Of a stretch of DNA of 64,000 nt, positions 23,292 to 36,594 are shown one piece after another. Made by a program: the position numbers and the translations under genes. Each line of letters begins with the position of its first letter. The first letter of the stretch is position 1. Under the pieces are notes generated by a model. The model was given only the letters and a program-made list of their open reading frames with translations, ran no database searches and was not told the DNA's origin. This DNA comes from Manduca sexta (Eukaryota > Arthropoda > Insecta > Lepidoptera > Sphingidae), in assembly GCF_014839805.1 (NCBI RefSeq), contig NC_051120.1:5890001-5954000 (forward strand), read 5' to 3'.

Positions 23292-24140
23292 TCTATACTT
23301 ATAATAAATCTGTAGAGAGGTCAATTCTGTACATGAAATATATTTCCAAAATAACTATCAGGGGGTGATTAGGGATCGATACCGATGCCAAAAATGCAAT
23401 TAGTAAAATTTTTGTCTGTCTGTCTGTCTGTCTGTCTGTATAACCGTTATAGAAACAAAAACTACTCGACGGATTTTAACGAAACTTGGTACAATTATTT
23501 GTCATACTCCTGTGCTGGTTATAGTATACTTTCCATCACGCTACAATTAATAGGAACAGAGCAGTGAAGGGAAATGTTGGGAAAACTGGAGAAGTTACTC
23601 CATCTTTTAAGCTTCCGTCGCGTGTGCAACCTTAATGGTTAAAGCTACACAGAAATCATGTATGACGGAAATGTTCTCCTTAAAATTATGTAAAAAATAT
23701 CCCACGACAGCATATGTCTATCTTTTATGGTTGACTCACAATAACACGTGTAACTCCCGATAGCTTAGCATTTCGAAGCTTTCTCATTATATTTGTCTAC
23801 TCTTACGTTTATAACACTCTCAGTCGTCCCTTATTAAAAAAGTTAACATTATTAAATATTCCATAAAAAAGAATCATAGAAATCGGTATAGAAACACCAA
23901 AGTTGTACATGAAATACGCTAATAATAAGCCATCATGCGTGAATACTGAATCATGCTATAAGGATTATTTTTGTATATATATAAGGTCGCGAACGCACAG
24001 GCAGGCTGCTTGCTTGGCACCTAGAGGCTAGTGAATCACCTAGCGAGTAGCTTCGTAAAACGAACATTCTCTAACGTTCGCGACCGGCTCCATTTTTGAA
24101 GTCCGAAATCCACGCGGGCGAAGCTGCGAGCGGAAGCTAG
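23292..24140 (+). mobile_element. Complete non-autonomous Helitron (family H1)
   Basis: The element starts TCTATACTTATAATAAATCT with A immediately 5'. It ends CGGAAGCTAG with T immediately 3', matching Helitron insertion between A and T without target duplication. Just inside the 3' end, GCGGGCGAAGCTGCGAGCGG supplies the GC-rich subterminal hairpin region. Internally there is a (GTCT)n run at 23406-23427. An 11-bp inverted pair, GGTCGCGAACG (23985-23995) and CGTTCGCGACC (24075-24085), lies near the 3' end. No Rep/helicase coding is present. Two more copies, one truncated and one internally deleted, lie at 52463 and 57848 on the minus strand. Confidence 0.85.
23406..23427. repeat. (GTCT)n microsatellite inside the Helitron
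   Basis: About five tandem copies of a 4-bp unit. The homologous site in the two other copies also carries GACA/GTCT repeats, in differing number. Confidence 0.9.
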
Positions 24141-27100
24141 TATTTAAATAATTCTGTACATATGTAAGTCGCCGCAAGTCTTGCAAGCAGTTGGAGAAGT
24201 CAGCTTGCCTTGATTGTTTACTCGGTAAAAATAGCTTACGGAAACTAACTTCTGCAAGTTTTCTTGCTAATCTAAATCTCGCTTAAAATGCAGCTGAGAT
24301 AACTGCCTGGAAGTCGAAGTTTTTTCTAAGCAAACAAATATTATTTTACTCTCGTTTGGTTTTGGTACCACAGGAGATTAGGAATAAATATAAATTTCAG
24401 AATTGTAGAAAAATAATTTCATATTTAATTAATTGTATAGATTCCAAGACAAGAGTGTTCTTAGTAAACATTTATTTCCGTTGGTTAAGCAAACCTCTAT
24501 TTCATATAAACTTTAATTTTAAAATTGCGTACACATTTTTTAATAGGCTTAAAGTAGTCTAGAATTTTTAATTTAGTACTTCGAAACTGGCTTAAATGTC
24601 GATTAGAGCGACAAATTAACGTGCTCACGAGAGCAAGTCGAGTCCCGAGATTATAGCTACTGGGAAATTGCTCGGCATTCAGACTCAAACCGCCATAGCA
24701 CTGAGAAAAGTAAAGTGCAAGTAAAGTGTTTCTATAGATCATGAAATTCTTTACATTTACACAGTATTATTTTATTAATATTCATATTGCATACAGCTAA
24801 AAATCCACAAGTAATTTCTTTTAAAACACATGGCATTCAAAGGTACTGAATGATGAATAATTATAATTAATATTTCTTGTTTATCTTAACTTATTAGGGT
24901 GAAATAAATTTACAACAGACCTGTTCCTATCATCCATTAGGATTATAGTGTTATCTAAGATAACATGATTTAAATATGTTTAGCGCTAATTGTGTTTAGT
25001 GAGCTGTTTCGCCTGCCTAAACTCTGTCCAATTCAAGTAATTGCCTGACCAAAAACCTATTACGCTTGTAAAATCTTTCACATTATATTCACAGCAACAA
25101 TTATAATAACGGAAATTGAGTTGAAGCTTTAGAAATAAAATGGAAACAGATGTAAATCATATTTTAAGATAATAAAAAAGCAATCACGGGCGAGACGATT
25201 GCTCTGGGGCACATTTCAGCGGATGCGACACATCACACGTAATACGTTTACCGAGCGCTAAGTTGTTGATTGGATGATGCGGGAATCGCATTGGCTCCCT
25301 TCTTTATACCGCTTGTAATACCAAAAGGGACAAGTCACGTTTACGAAATTGATTTATGTACGCACTTTACCACGTGTTTAGTGTTAATGTATTCACGACA
25401 TGCTTCAATATACGCGTCTCAGATTAGTTTAATAGATTCGTTTTTTATTCATTTTGATTTATCTATATTTCTTACTGCAGATTATTCGTCGTTTTTGTGA
25501 AGATAATTGCTACATTTGATTATTGTAATTATAAGTGTCTTTAAGTATTGTAATTTAATTATAGTAAAAGATAAAGATATTAGTGTGTAGGTAATTAATA
25601 TGATTTAGAAAATAAATATACATACATAAAATTAGATTATATTAATATACGTATTGTTCTCCTCGTTATCCTATCACATCCTTGCCAATTACTAGCTTCA
25701 AACAGAAAGGATGTGAATGATCCACGCCCAAATAAAAATAAATTTGCGCTCGTCGGTTATTTATTAATCAAAGGGTATGATTTTTCTCTGATACATTTTC
25801 TGTGTCCAATATTATCTACAGGATTGCCAATATTCGTGATAACTGAAGCGTGAAATTAATTAATGACATTTTGATATAACACAACTACCATAGCCCGAAG
25901 GTATTTACTGCAATATTCGAATTCAAAATAAACCAAATAAACTGTTGATATGTAAAACTACCTTTCTCTCGCGACTTTGCCGTCATAATGCCTTTTCTGA
26001 CAAAAAAATAGTAAATATTCTAGCTTAATTATTGGTGTAGGAAGTATCCAATACACCCAAAGGTTTATGCTTTAACTTCTATACCAACACTGTGACAAAC
26101 TTTTGTATTTGTTATTTTAGTATATCACCAAATATCAGTTAAATCAACGAGAGTACCAAAATTATAGGAATAGCGTGACTCAATTGGCTCCTCGACACTA
26201 TTCCACATCCTGTACGTGTATTTATATTTCAGGTAATAACCGTGGATCGTCTAAGTGCCAAGTTAATTGTGTTATACCGAAATTAGGATTCATACAAATT
26301 TATTCCATTTCATACATAAACTCAATGGAAAATTAAGCGCCAACTAACATTTTCGCATCATATTTTCATAAATAAATAAGTTATTTATGCAGTTCTTATT
26401 ACCTGTACTTATTAGTACAAGAATGTATTTATTACTTAAAATCCACATTGACGTACTTTTTCCACTAATAACAAGGTTTAAAATATACAAAAGTTATTTC
26501 CAGTTTCCAATCACGGTCTTAGTGATTTCCTTCATTGTTGTGTTAATTTAATGTTATTTATATGCTTTCCATAAAAACATATTGTTATTATTAAGGACAA
26601 ACTCAAGTCGCGGGTGGGTCGGCTTGCACCGAAACGTCTTTAATTAAACCTTAAATATTATTTATAAATTATAAAATATAGAAAACGAGTACGTGAGCTC
26701 ACATGTTAAGTAATCTGCATTATGCATAAACACATATAAAATGCGTTGTGAAAGTAAAGAAATAGCGATTAGGAAAGCGAAATCTTACTCATCATAAAAT
26801 GCAATAGCGAGCTGTTATTTTACGTTGGTTTCTGCAGGACATCGAACTACTTTAGTCTAGGTGGCACATTTATGCTGTATAATATATCTACAGCACGCGT
26901 CTGTCACTAAGAAACATTGGATCAAATTAAAACGCGAATTTACATGTAACAATACGTGCTCAAGAGCTTAGCTTCGCCGGAGTAACAATCTAAACTTCGC
27001 ATGATATTGATTTCTTTCAGGATATAAGGAGAATTATTTTGGTATTCCCGAGAGGTTATTTGAAAGATAAAAGTAGCGCCAAAGCTTGTGTGTAACTTTT

Positions 27101-29684
27101 TGGGTTATCGTTACATACACGGTCTCTTTATCACTAATGGAGCCGCCGACGTTGGCAAAAAACAAACATCGTACTTCCTTCACACACTATGTTTATTTTG
27201 TAAGCTATGTTTATGTCGCAAGTTGCAAGTGGCAAAGATTAGGATATAAGTTGTAGTTGTTATACCTTATTCAGGGGAAATTATAAGTTAAACGTGAACG
27301 TAAAGGAGTTATTATGTAAGATTTTTTTTCATCGGCATTTTAGTAAAAAGTGTTTTCTATGATACAATGTAGCATATAACACTCACTCAATACCTTTCTA
27401 CCTACCTACCAATGAATATCTAGTTTACGATTAGCGCAGACAGGACAAAAAACCGTACTTAGGCATTTGAAGCCAGTAAGCAAATGAACCTTGAACACTT
27501 GTATTAATTTGGAAATACAACACATATTTGGGAAATGCAGATTAAGTTAATAACATCGAGTTCGTGTTGCACTATGTACCTACAACATACCATTAATTGC
27601 CTCAGTTTCGAAACTAGATTTTATTTGATAGAGAATATTTGTCTCTTCCTAAATTGAGGGCATAGCATTTCTGAACGTAAATTCTATTTTTAAACTACAA
27701 ATTATACATAAATAAAACAAGTTACTTCTACAGCTTGACTTATCTTTGGCGTTAAACCCCAGTTTAGGCTGTAGGACGCCAGCTGTGTTGTTTTACATGA
27801 GAAAATTTAAAATGCAGCGACATTTTAATTGTACTTTTATAACGGACATTGTCATATCCCGAGGACGCTCTCATTATCTCCTCTTTCAAAGGTAAACAAT
27901 ATGAAAAAGGAAATCACTGCTTGATGCGTGTTTAAAGCCTCCTTACAAAAGATTTATTTTTCAGGCAAAGGGGGATGATGGTTTTAGTGTAAGTATGTGA
28001 AAAATTATAATAGTTGTATGGCAACTGGCAAGTTTATGTCTTTATACGCTAGATAGGCAGAAGTAAGTAATTTATTCATAGTTTATCGCTGTATCGGCTA
28101 CGTATGTACTATCTAGCTACTAATGTGTGTTCTTGGAATCAAGAATGTGCCACAAATGTTATTTGTTTAAACTAGGAAGTCATGATGGCATATTTATGCT
28201 GTATAATATAAACAACATATTGATTTGTTTTTAAGTCTTATCTTACTAATATCTTAAATCTTATTTTTTTGCAGCAGAAAAGGCTACACCAGTAAAAAAT
28301 ATTCTAAATTAACGACAATTCATTAAATGGCCCATAAAAATAAAATTGTATAATGAAGCAACCTTATAAGGATTTAATATCTTTTGTGATATACTCACGA
28401 TAATTATGTACGCATTTATTATAAATTTCCAGGCTGATTAGAGTACATTACATACATTAATTTATTATTATTCATATCATTTTCATATTTTCTTTATATA
28501 ATAAAAAACACTTACTAAATTGAGAAGTCTTTTGAGATGAATAGCCAATAAATATTAGGTGGCTCGATAAAAAACAGGAAAAGTAGGTTATATTTAAATA
28601 TTTTTTTGGCTCTGAACAAATAAGTGTTTCTCATGCTTTCTTTTAGCATTTGTTGAATCTATCTGCTGTAAGTAAGCTCATGCTACCACGCTGATGGTGA
28701 ATGATCATCCGCCTAAGAACATTGAATTGTTAACGTAATGACTAAATATCCTTAAAGAAAGAAATTGTGGATTTAAGTCCGGCTAACTACATTTATCATT
28801 CAAAACTAAATACCAAGAATACTAATTTAGGTCAGTTTTATTTGTATATTTTATGTGTGTATTATTACCTCAATTAATGCTCAGTTGCTTGCTGTTGGCG
28901 GATTACAGCGTGGCTCTTCTATATGCAATTTTCTCTTAATACGAGAAACTGAAAACTTTTACTTTTACAAAAATCTTTTACTGGTGGTAGGTCTCTCGTA
29001 TGCAAAGAGCCGTTTGTGTAGATATCACCGCAACGTCTATTTCTACTGCCAAACACCAGTGTAGATACTTCCGGTTCGTATAATATTATGGACAGACATG
29101 AGACTTAACACCTTGTGTTTAAGTGTGACGAGAGAAGTGGATTAATTCACAGTACTTTGCAATTCAAAGTTGTTTATGGTGTTGCTACTGTTTATTTACA
29201 TTACCTCTCGGTTGTATCAATTGCTACAGGCGAGCGGCATGCTCGTCTCGTCATTCAATACAATAAATAAAAACATTGATATCATAATTAAAAACACTAG
29301 TAGGGGATATAGATAGCAAATCAGTGCAAATACAACTCGTCTCAAGTGTTACAGACCGAGATAATGTTAGGAACCGACAGCGCTGTAAACTCTACTCGTA
29401 TCTGTTTATACACTGTCAAATGCCAATGGCTTTTGTTACGTCAGGTTTATGTACGAAGTAATTCTTGCCATTTCATTCACCACTAGTTTGAATCCCTTAA
29501 CTTTGAAATGAAACTATGTAGACGTTTAGTAGAGCTCGTATTAATGCCAAACTATTACAGAATTTCAGTATAATATTCTATAAGTTTAACGGAAAGTTTC
29601 TAATACCTATGAATTAGCTTTAATTTTTATATATTCAAACAATGTACGATGAAAAGTGGATACGTAGGATAAGTAGGCTTATGT
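24141..29684. other. Long AT-rich intergenic stretch, no gene recognised
   Basis: No domain-bearing frame appears in 5.5 kb. One 19-nt word (ATTTATGCTGTATAATATA) occurs at 26868-26886 and again at 28192-28210, suggesting two scraps of an unidentified repeat. Everything else looks unique and AT-rich. Confidence 0.4.
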
Positions 29685-29915
29685 ACATGGGCACGGTAAT
29701 GTGACCCCTCTGAACATGATTGTGAGTGGAGCAGGGTCCAGACAGCGTGTCGACTGACGAGAGATGATTACCCCTCGCTAGCCAACAATTATGTAGTGCT
29801 TTTGAAACTGGATATACACAGGCTCACGACTCCCTTACATATGCCACTACAACTGGCTTTGCACTTTGTGTACGGTGCTCTCTATCCGAACGGATACAAA
29901 TAACCTACTTATTTT
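29685..29915 (+). mobile_element. Interspersed repeat family R, copy 1
   Basis: Shares blocks in the same order with 51062-51285: TGACCCCTCTG, a TGAGTGGAGCAGGGTCC-like block, GTCGAC, GATTACCCCTC, ACAATTATG and ATACACAGGCT, then a decayed end with TTTGTGTACGGTG. It has no coding capacity and no Pol III boxes that I can see. Confidence 0.6.
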
Positions 29916-32900
29916 CACTACATTATATCAAGAAGTGTCAGTTGCCGTATTAGCTAAAGAAAGAAGGATACTAATCATTGCTTAATTCTGGATGAAATAT
30001 ATCAAAAAAAATCTCTACATAAGCCTTGTCTACTGATTGTCCACATGCATTCAGCGTCGTCTAAAAATACAACCAAACAAAAGAATATTGAATAAACAAA
30101 ACTGTGTAGAGTGGAGCCCTTTATTATATTTATTTTATAACACATTGCATGGCGCACCGCGCTGTGAATCATATCCTCGCGTGTTATTTTTTTGCGGAAA
30201 CATGTAGCTGTTTGTGAGTTGTGGTAAAATAAAATTCTAAAATGAAACATGTTGTGGACGAATAAATGAAATATGTTCAAAAATATTATTCGGGTGCCAC
30301 AATATTTAACTCAGCGTGAGTGTTCGCAATAACAGCTCGTGACGGATGTTAAGGCAAGAAACTTGTCGCGCTTACTATGGGCTGAGATAAAAGGAACCAC
30401 GCATTGTCTTACGCGGATTTTTTTCATAAATATTATATTGCTGAGAGCCAGTATGATGAACATTTATTTATCTGAAATACGCCGAAGAAGGCGGCCGATA
30501 GACTGAATAAAATAATAGAAATGCCAGTAAATGGTGTTTTACAGAAAGGTATCTCTTTTATTGCTGCACTCGAATCTAATATGGACGAAATCATGTTGAA
30601 ACTATATATTTGGTAATCAATAATTCTACTAACGGAGAACACGCCTTTTAGTTAGCTATATTATCACCATTTAATAAGTATCCAAGAGCCGCCAAGACTT
30701 GCAGTTGCACGCCTCTAAGTAGACTAATCAGAGAATCTGAAACTTTACCCTACACTTGCTACTAATTCGGATTGTATATCTAGATGAAATCATACTTAGC
30801 ACACGCCACCTGGTGCCACGGAAGACGCTCACAAACCAACAAGGAAGTGTATCTACAGGCTAAAGACATTCTTCATATACGCTTAAGATACTAATCCATG
30901 TTATATACTACAGTATACGTATTGATAAAAAATTTCATATAAAAAAGACCAGCCGAAGTTTACTAAAAACTGACATATACATAGAAATTCAACTTTTCAA
31001 CATCACTCTATTGATGTCTCAATTTGAATCATCAAATAACTGCTAAAAAATATTCACAAACAAGCCGAACAATAGCAGGTTGCAGCGTTTCGTTGCATGT
31101 GGAAAATGTGAGTCCACTTTAATTAATCTTTGTGAATTTACTACTATTGTTACGAAGACAAACATAGAAATCTCTACTGTGGATCTATTGTTGAACGAAA
31201 TTCGAATTACTGTTGGATACAAGTAACGGACTAATTACGGGTTTATTATGATACACTGCATGCAGTAATGAATGTAGACTGTAGAGGGGATTAAATGATT
31301 AAGCTAATATCTAGTTTGTTAAGCCGCTGTCCATAGCGTTGCTGTAGTATCGCGTTGACTAATATAAATGTAGTTCTTGACAATAACTGTTTGCGCGATG
31401 CGTATTGCTTCATCGACTTTTGCCATTTTTATGTCACATTTGAGTTAGTTAAAATATCGACCAATATACTCAAAAACTAGCAATATGAAATAAACCAAAA
31501 TCTGTGAAATAAAATATTAGCCTATTTATGAACTCCTTTTCAAGTAAAGGAGAACTACAATTAATCTACAAAAGTCTGCAAGATCTCAAATAAACCAGAA
31601 TAAATGATTCAAAATGGACTATAGTATCAATTTGTACCATCCAACAATGTGGAAATACGTAAAAAACATGAGAGTAAAATGTGATAAATTGCTGTAATTA
31701 CAGGTATAACATTTCTTCATGAGCAACGGGTAATTTTATTTATTATGTTTGTTTTTTGTTCTGATTTTTGTTTGTTGGTCTTAGTTGCCATGCAGTGAAC
31801 TTTGTTGAATTGTTCTTTCACTGTCTCTAGCATGGAGTCGGTGAAAGGTGGTGAGGATTTAGCACCAGGTGCCCCGCTGTGCTTTATAAACTAGTTATAA
31901 TATGATGAGTATATTGTGTGACCTACATTATAATACATACTTACTATTAAGTCTATTAGAGTCATTTTAGGCTATAAATGAAATTATATTTTTTCTCTTG
32001 CCAAAGTACAGTATGTAATATATTTTTATTGTTTTATTTTGTTAATAAAAATTTGGAAGCTTGTATTTCAGAGTTATGAAAACTATATAGTTTTTCGTTT
32101 TGCTATTCCAACTAGCCATAAATTCAATGAAAAATTTAAATTAAATCTATAGCCCCGTGTTCCATTGTATTGCATTGATGTTTAAAAAAATATATAGAGA
32201 TTTTATAAATGAAAATAAGATAAAATTATTGTTCGTTTTTCAATTCATAAATCATTAAACAAAATATATTTTGTCACTACCCTCAGTTCGTGAGTTCGCC
32301 CGCGCAAAGATGAGTTCCTGGGATATCTACGTGGTAATATGGCGTTTATTTACATTTTTAATCCTTTATTAATATACCTATTCTGTTACTAAAAAGTAAT
32401 ATATAAGGCCTGTCCTTTAGGGATCTAGTGGAACACGAAGTATCATAGTACTTGTAGATATCATATCTTTTAATGCTATGTGCAATCTCTAGGTTGTTAG
32501 GGTAGATAGAGATGATTGTCGTGACAGTTCTCTGAGTTTAAAGAGTGAAAGTAGTAAGAAATAATAGAAGGTGAGGGTACTATCATCAGATCAGATGAAA
32601 CATTGACGATAGCTTTAGTAATATATATATTTTAACTCAGAAGCACACGAATGTATACACGCTAGTGGAATAATAAATTGCGACGTGTGTCATTCGTGCT
32701 CTGAATGGGAACAGTTGGCTATTATATCGACGAATAAATGTAGAACGGTCAAAACCGAACGGTTTAATCAAGACTCACTCGGACACCGGAGCTGGTACAG
32801 ATACGATTGGATTTAGAAATCGATTTGTATTTGGTTTTATAAAATATTCTTAATTTTGAATAATAACTTATTTTTCTATTGTTAGTATAACAAATCAGCC

Positions 32901-33467
32901 ATTTATGCACTTATGTTTAATAGGTGCTAACATTGAAATAATAAATATGCCAAGAATTTATGAGCAGCCTTATATAGTAATAATGTAAATACTACATTAG
33001 TAGATTACCTACAAAATACTTTTTAAAATTCAGTCATTTTCGTATAAGAACTAAAAAATGCTAATTTATTCGCCAGAATTTGTTCGATTATATTTCCAAT
33101 ATGAACCATAATATTATTAGTATTAAGCTTCCAAATATAATTATCAACTTAAAATATACTTTAATCATAAACAATGTTCTATTAGCATACCGTAAAACAT
33201 ATTATATACCTATATAGTAACCTACATAATTTATAAAAAATAGTTAATTTATATATACAGTAATATTGTGCTTTAAACCGTTTATGTGTCCCATGAAAAA
33301 ATAATCAGACGAGCAACCAAATAGGTAGATACATCATGTGCTTCCTTAAATGTTATTTTCTGGTATACCGACATTTTTAGAGTTGATTATATTAACTTGG
33401 CTTCTGTTCTTTCACCGCTTTATTATAGTCAGTTCTGATGCGGTAATCTCAAAATTCCTATGTTAAA
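29916..33467. other. AT-rich intergenic DNA, no gene recognised
   Basis: No domain-bearing frame. The stretch 32280-32800 is slightly more GC-rich and contains TCAGTTCGTGAGTTCGCCCG, but I could not link it to a family or find splice-supported coding. Confidence 0.4.
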
Positions 33468-33735
33468 ATAATAATAATGTTTATCCCTTTATTACATTTT
33501 CCCTGCTCGGTACGGGACTACTCTTTTATTGAGAGTAGCTGGCCTAGAGTGGGATGGCAGACTTCAAATACCTTCTAAATTCTTAGGGAATATTCTTATG
33601 TCCCACGTGACAATATTTTCTTCTCCGTTTAAGAAACCTCGGGTAGTAGTAAGAGGGTGTGTGCCTCGGGTTTTGAACTTGTGACCTTCCTCTCTGGAGT
33701 CCGTTCCACTCCCAATCAGGCTATGATGCGCCATA
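33468..33735 (-). mobile_element. tRNA-derived SINE (family C)
   Basis: On the minus strand the head reads GGCGCATCATAGCCTGATTG, with A-box character. A B box lies in ACAAGTTCAAAACCCGAGGC, followed by CACACACC. Then come a GGAGAAGAAAATATTGTCAC block, GAAGTCTGCC, and a tail of (ATT)n at 33468-33478. The order (head, TTCAAAACCC box, GAAGTCTGCC, ATT tail) is that of a SINE type I know from butterfly and moth genomes. The overlapping 112-codon frame is a by-product. Confidence 0.75.
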
Positions 33736-35334
33736 CTTAAAGGTACGATCGTTAAATCTTGGCGATCTCTAAATCGTTTCGGTAGGAAGTTTCGATTGTT
33801 CACTTTTGACAAGACTACTGCGGACCGTTCCACGTTATGACTTGGAATATGGACCTGGAAGGGTTTCCAAAATACATCGTATAATCCGGTTTGTACAGCC
33901 ATAGAATAAAATCTACTTAAATATTCATAAGTGCTTCAATTTTAGAATACTGTAAATATAGAAGTGAACCATAAAATGTGCCGTGGGCTAATCCGTTCAT
34001 ACATGGGATGCAAATCCGAAGTCTCAGAGAGAAAATTCAAAGTTCATACAGGTAACTGAATTTCCGAATGAATATGCACGAAAATGTGCCACCGGCGATT
34101 CCAGGAAAGGAAAAAAATTAAAACAGTCGCATACAGTGCTTAAAAATATGAATAATTTGCATGTAATACTTGTGAAATAAATTAAATCTCTAGAATGGGA
34201 ATGTCAGTCCTGTTTGGTGAATAAGTTGCAAGGAAATTGTAACAATATGTCAGTAAGTTTTGCGCTGAATTGTAATAAGGTGTTTATTGTATTCGTGCTG
34301 CTACATTGTAATATTTGAATGTCATTACATTGGAATAAAGTATACCGAGTGATATATTGCGATTGTGGCTGTTAGTGGCTAATGGCGACGCTGCCTTTTG
34401 TTAAAAAAAATACAATTTCAATTTCCTAAACAACCTAAATTTTTCGGAGATTTAATACTCGAGCGCACTCTTTCTGAATACAAAATCGCTAATTCTCAAA
34501 CAAATTCCTATCCTCAGGTATTAGGTCCAAATTGTTTCGTGTAATAAATTACAGAAGGGCTAAAAGAGTCTTAGTTTTCTGAAAATGTATCCAATTAGTT
34601 AAGAGCGTATATTATTTACGTTATTATATATACGCAATGTAGAGCCACGGAGGCTCTTACTGCTTTTACGAGGGAATTATAACATCAGTCAGTTTCATTC
34701 GCAGACGGCCGAGGGGCACGAAATCTGTCTACAGCTTGTAATGGTTTTATTGCAGACAGTCGCAGAGCAAACACCCTAGTATAGGGCTGCCATGAGTGCC
34801 AAGTGCTTGATGTAACTTATAGCCTTGTCCATTCTTCACTCACACTTCGATAGGTTTGGGAAATGATTGGCGTGTAATTATGGTTCGTGAAATATTTGAG
34901 TTGTGTGACTTTGTTTGGGTTGGCATTTACTCTGTTGATCTTTGTATTTATATTACCAAATTTGTTCACGAGTCATCTAAATAATTGATAGCGTCTCTAA
35001 AATACTGAAGGATGTACCTAATGCTACTATGCACTAAATACTCAAAATGATCAAATATTATGATTTATATCTAAATTATTAAAATTTAACCCTAAATTCA
35101 ATTTTATAAAATGTACTGTTAACAATGCATATCGGATATTAGCTAGAAAAGTGAATTTCCCGTTTCTCGTAGACATTCCCCACAACGGGTGGCAAAAGCT
35201 TACATCTCGTGATGTATACAAGTGATTTCTAATAGAGACTTCGTTATTTGTGCCAAATTTTTTATGTAAAATTATAATTCTAGATTTAAACAAAGGTATT
35301 ATTCTGAAAAGTTATGGTAGTATCTTTAAAAATG
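33736..35334. other. Intergenic DNA, nothing recognised
   Basis: Mixed composition with no domain-bearing frame. A small stem (GAGCC/GGCTC) near 34645 is the only local structure noted. Confidence 0.4.
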
Positions 35335-35391
35335 GTTTTCTTTATTATTATCGCATATCTTTAAATGATATGCGATAATAATAAAGAAAAC
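35335..35391. repeat. Perfect 25-bp inverted repeat (hairpin)
   Basis: The arm at 35335-35359 (G, TTTTCTTTATTATTATCGCA, TATC) is exactly reverse-complementary to 35367-35391, with a 7-nt loop TTTAAAT. There is no mismatch over 25 bp. At 57 nt it is shorter than a typical animal pre-miRNA and its fully paired stem is also unlike one. A recent local inverted duplication or tiny foldback element is more likely. Confidence 0.9.
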
Positions 35392-36449
35392 ATATATATA
35401 ATGGTGTACCAAAATGTAGCGCTATATTCTGTGAATATAATACGTGTAAAATGTATTTATCGATTATATTAAGATTTTTAAATTGCAAATATATGCTATA
35501 TTGCATCAATTTAAACCTTGAATAAGTACGACAACCCTACGGATGCCTCCCTCGCCTTCGCCACGGCCCAACGATTACGATTTGAAAACATTCCCTGATA
35601 ATAATTGTATTAGTCTGCAATATTTTCCAATTATTTTCTTTTTGTTAGGGTTAATTGTCCGTGCAACGTAGACATTAAGTTTTGTAACAATATACTTTAC
35701 GACAATCTATTGCAAAAAGTTTTAGTTGTGTTTTATTTTTATATAAATGTACGTATGCCTTTTAATACCGATGCGATTAAAATGTTCTGAAACACTTTAA
35801 ACACATTTCTCAGATGTTTTACCATGTGAAATTGAACTTCGAGTGCGAAAGTTTTCAAAATCAAATTGAAAATATTATAAAATGGTTGAGAACAGTGGCG
35901 TGAACTGACAAGATATAAAACGTTCAGCGAAGCGATGAAAGAAGTTTTCACCGCATTGTTCCTTTCTGCGGACTGCTGGGTTAATGCTCTAAATCATAAC
36001 TATAGGAACTCGATTGTTTTCCTCAAAATGTTCGCGTAAGTCGCGCCATATTTTACAAACAAAGCTGTTGGTCTATTATTCAAACAGCGCTATTATCCAC
36101 GTTTTTTACTCACCTTTGTATTAAAAATAGCTATTGTTTGAATATTTTGGTGGATTAAGAACAGAAGTTTGTCCTACTTGCCGCTACGTTAGTTGATGGC
36201 TAAATAAATTAGTTAAAATATTGCTTAAGTTTTAAAAATTTTCAGAAGCGTATAAAAATTATAACTGGTAATACCTTTCCTAAAACGGCTATACTCACGT
36301 TTATTCTTTTTGTATTGGTTCAATGATAAAATCACAATATTAAAAATCTTCTGGCTGTTCCACATACTCTTATATCAATTGAATATAGAGACAACACGTC
36401 ACATTTGATTTAATTCTTTTACAGAAAATATAGCCTTTAATTTTTATAA
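35392..36449. other. Intergenic DNA, nothing recognised
   Basis: AT-rich with short frames only. Confidence 0.45.
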
Positions 36450-36594
36450 CCAGCTTGGCTTGAGTCCAACATCTGGGAAAACCAGTCCCAAGCTAATCGT
36501 GTTAGAAAACCCACATAAGTGCTGCCCGACCCAGGATTCGAACTCGGAACTACAGTCCATACACGTTATCCTGACTACCGAACCACGGGGCACT
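36450..36594 (-). mobile_element. tRNA-derived SINE fragment
   Basis: The minus strand reads GTGCCCCGTGGTTCGGTAGT (A-box region), then 40 bp later CGAGTTCGAATCCTGGGTCG (B box), then GGCAGCACTTATGTGGGTTT and a body with GGGACTGGTTTTCCC. The head is tRNA-like, but the body differs from families A to C. The stretch past the B box rules out a plain tRNA gene. Confidence 0.7.

Noticed and set aside
23985..24085. 11-bp inverted pair GGTCGCGAACG/CGTTCGCGACC as a nested MITE
   Set aside because: The left part also occurs in the Helitron copy at 52463, so it belongs to the Helitron family and is not a later insertion.
33564..33902. 112-codon minus-strand frame as a gene
   Set aside because: Most of it is the family C SINE read through; the part beyond has no recognisable domain.
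35335..35391. Hairpin as a microRNA precursor
   Set aside because: Too short, perfectly paired without the usual bulges, and no flanking basal stem.
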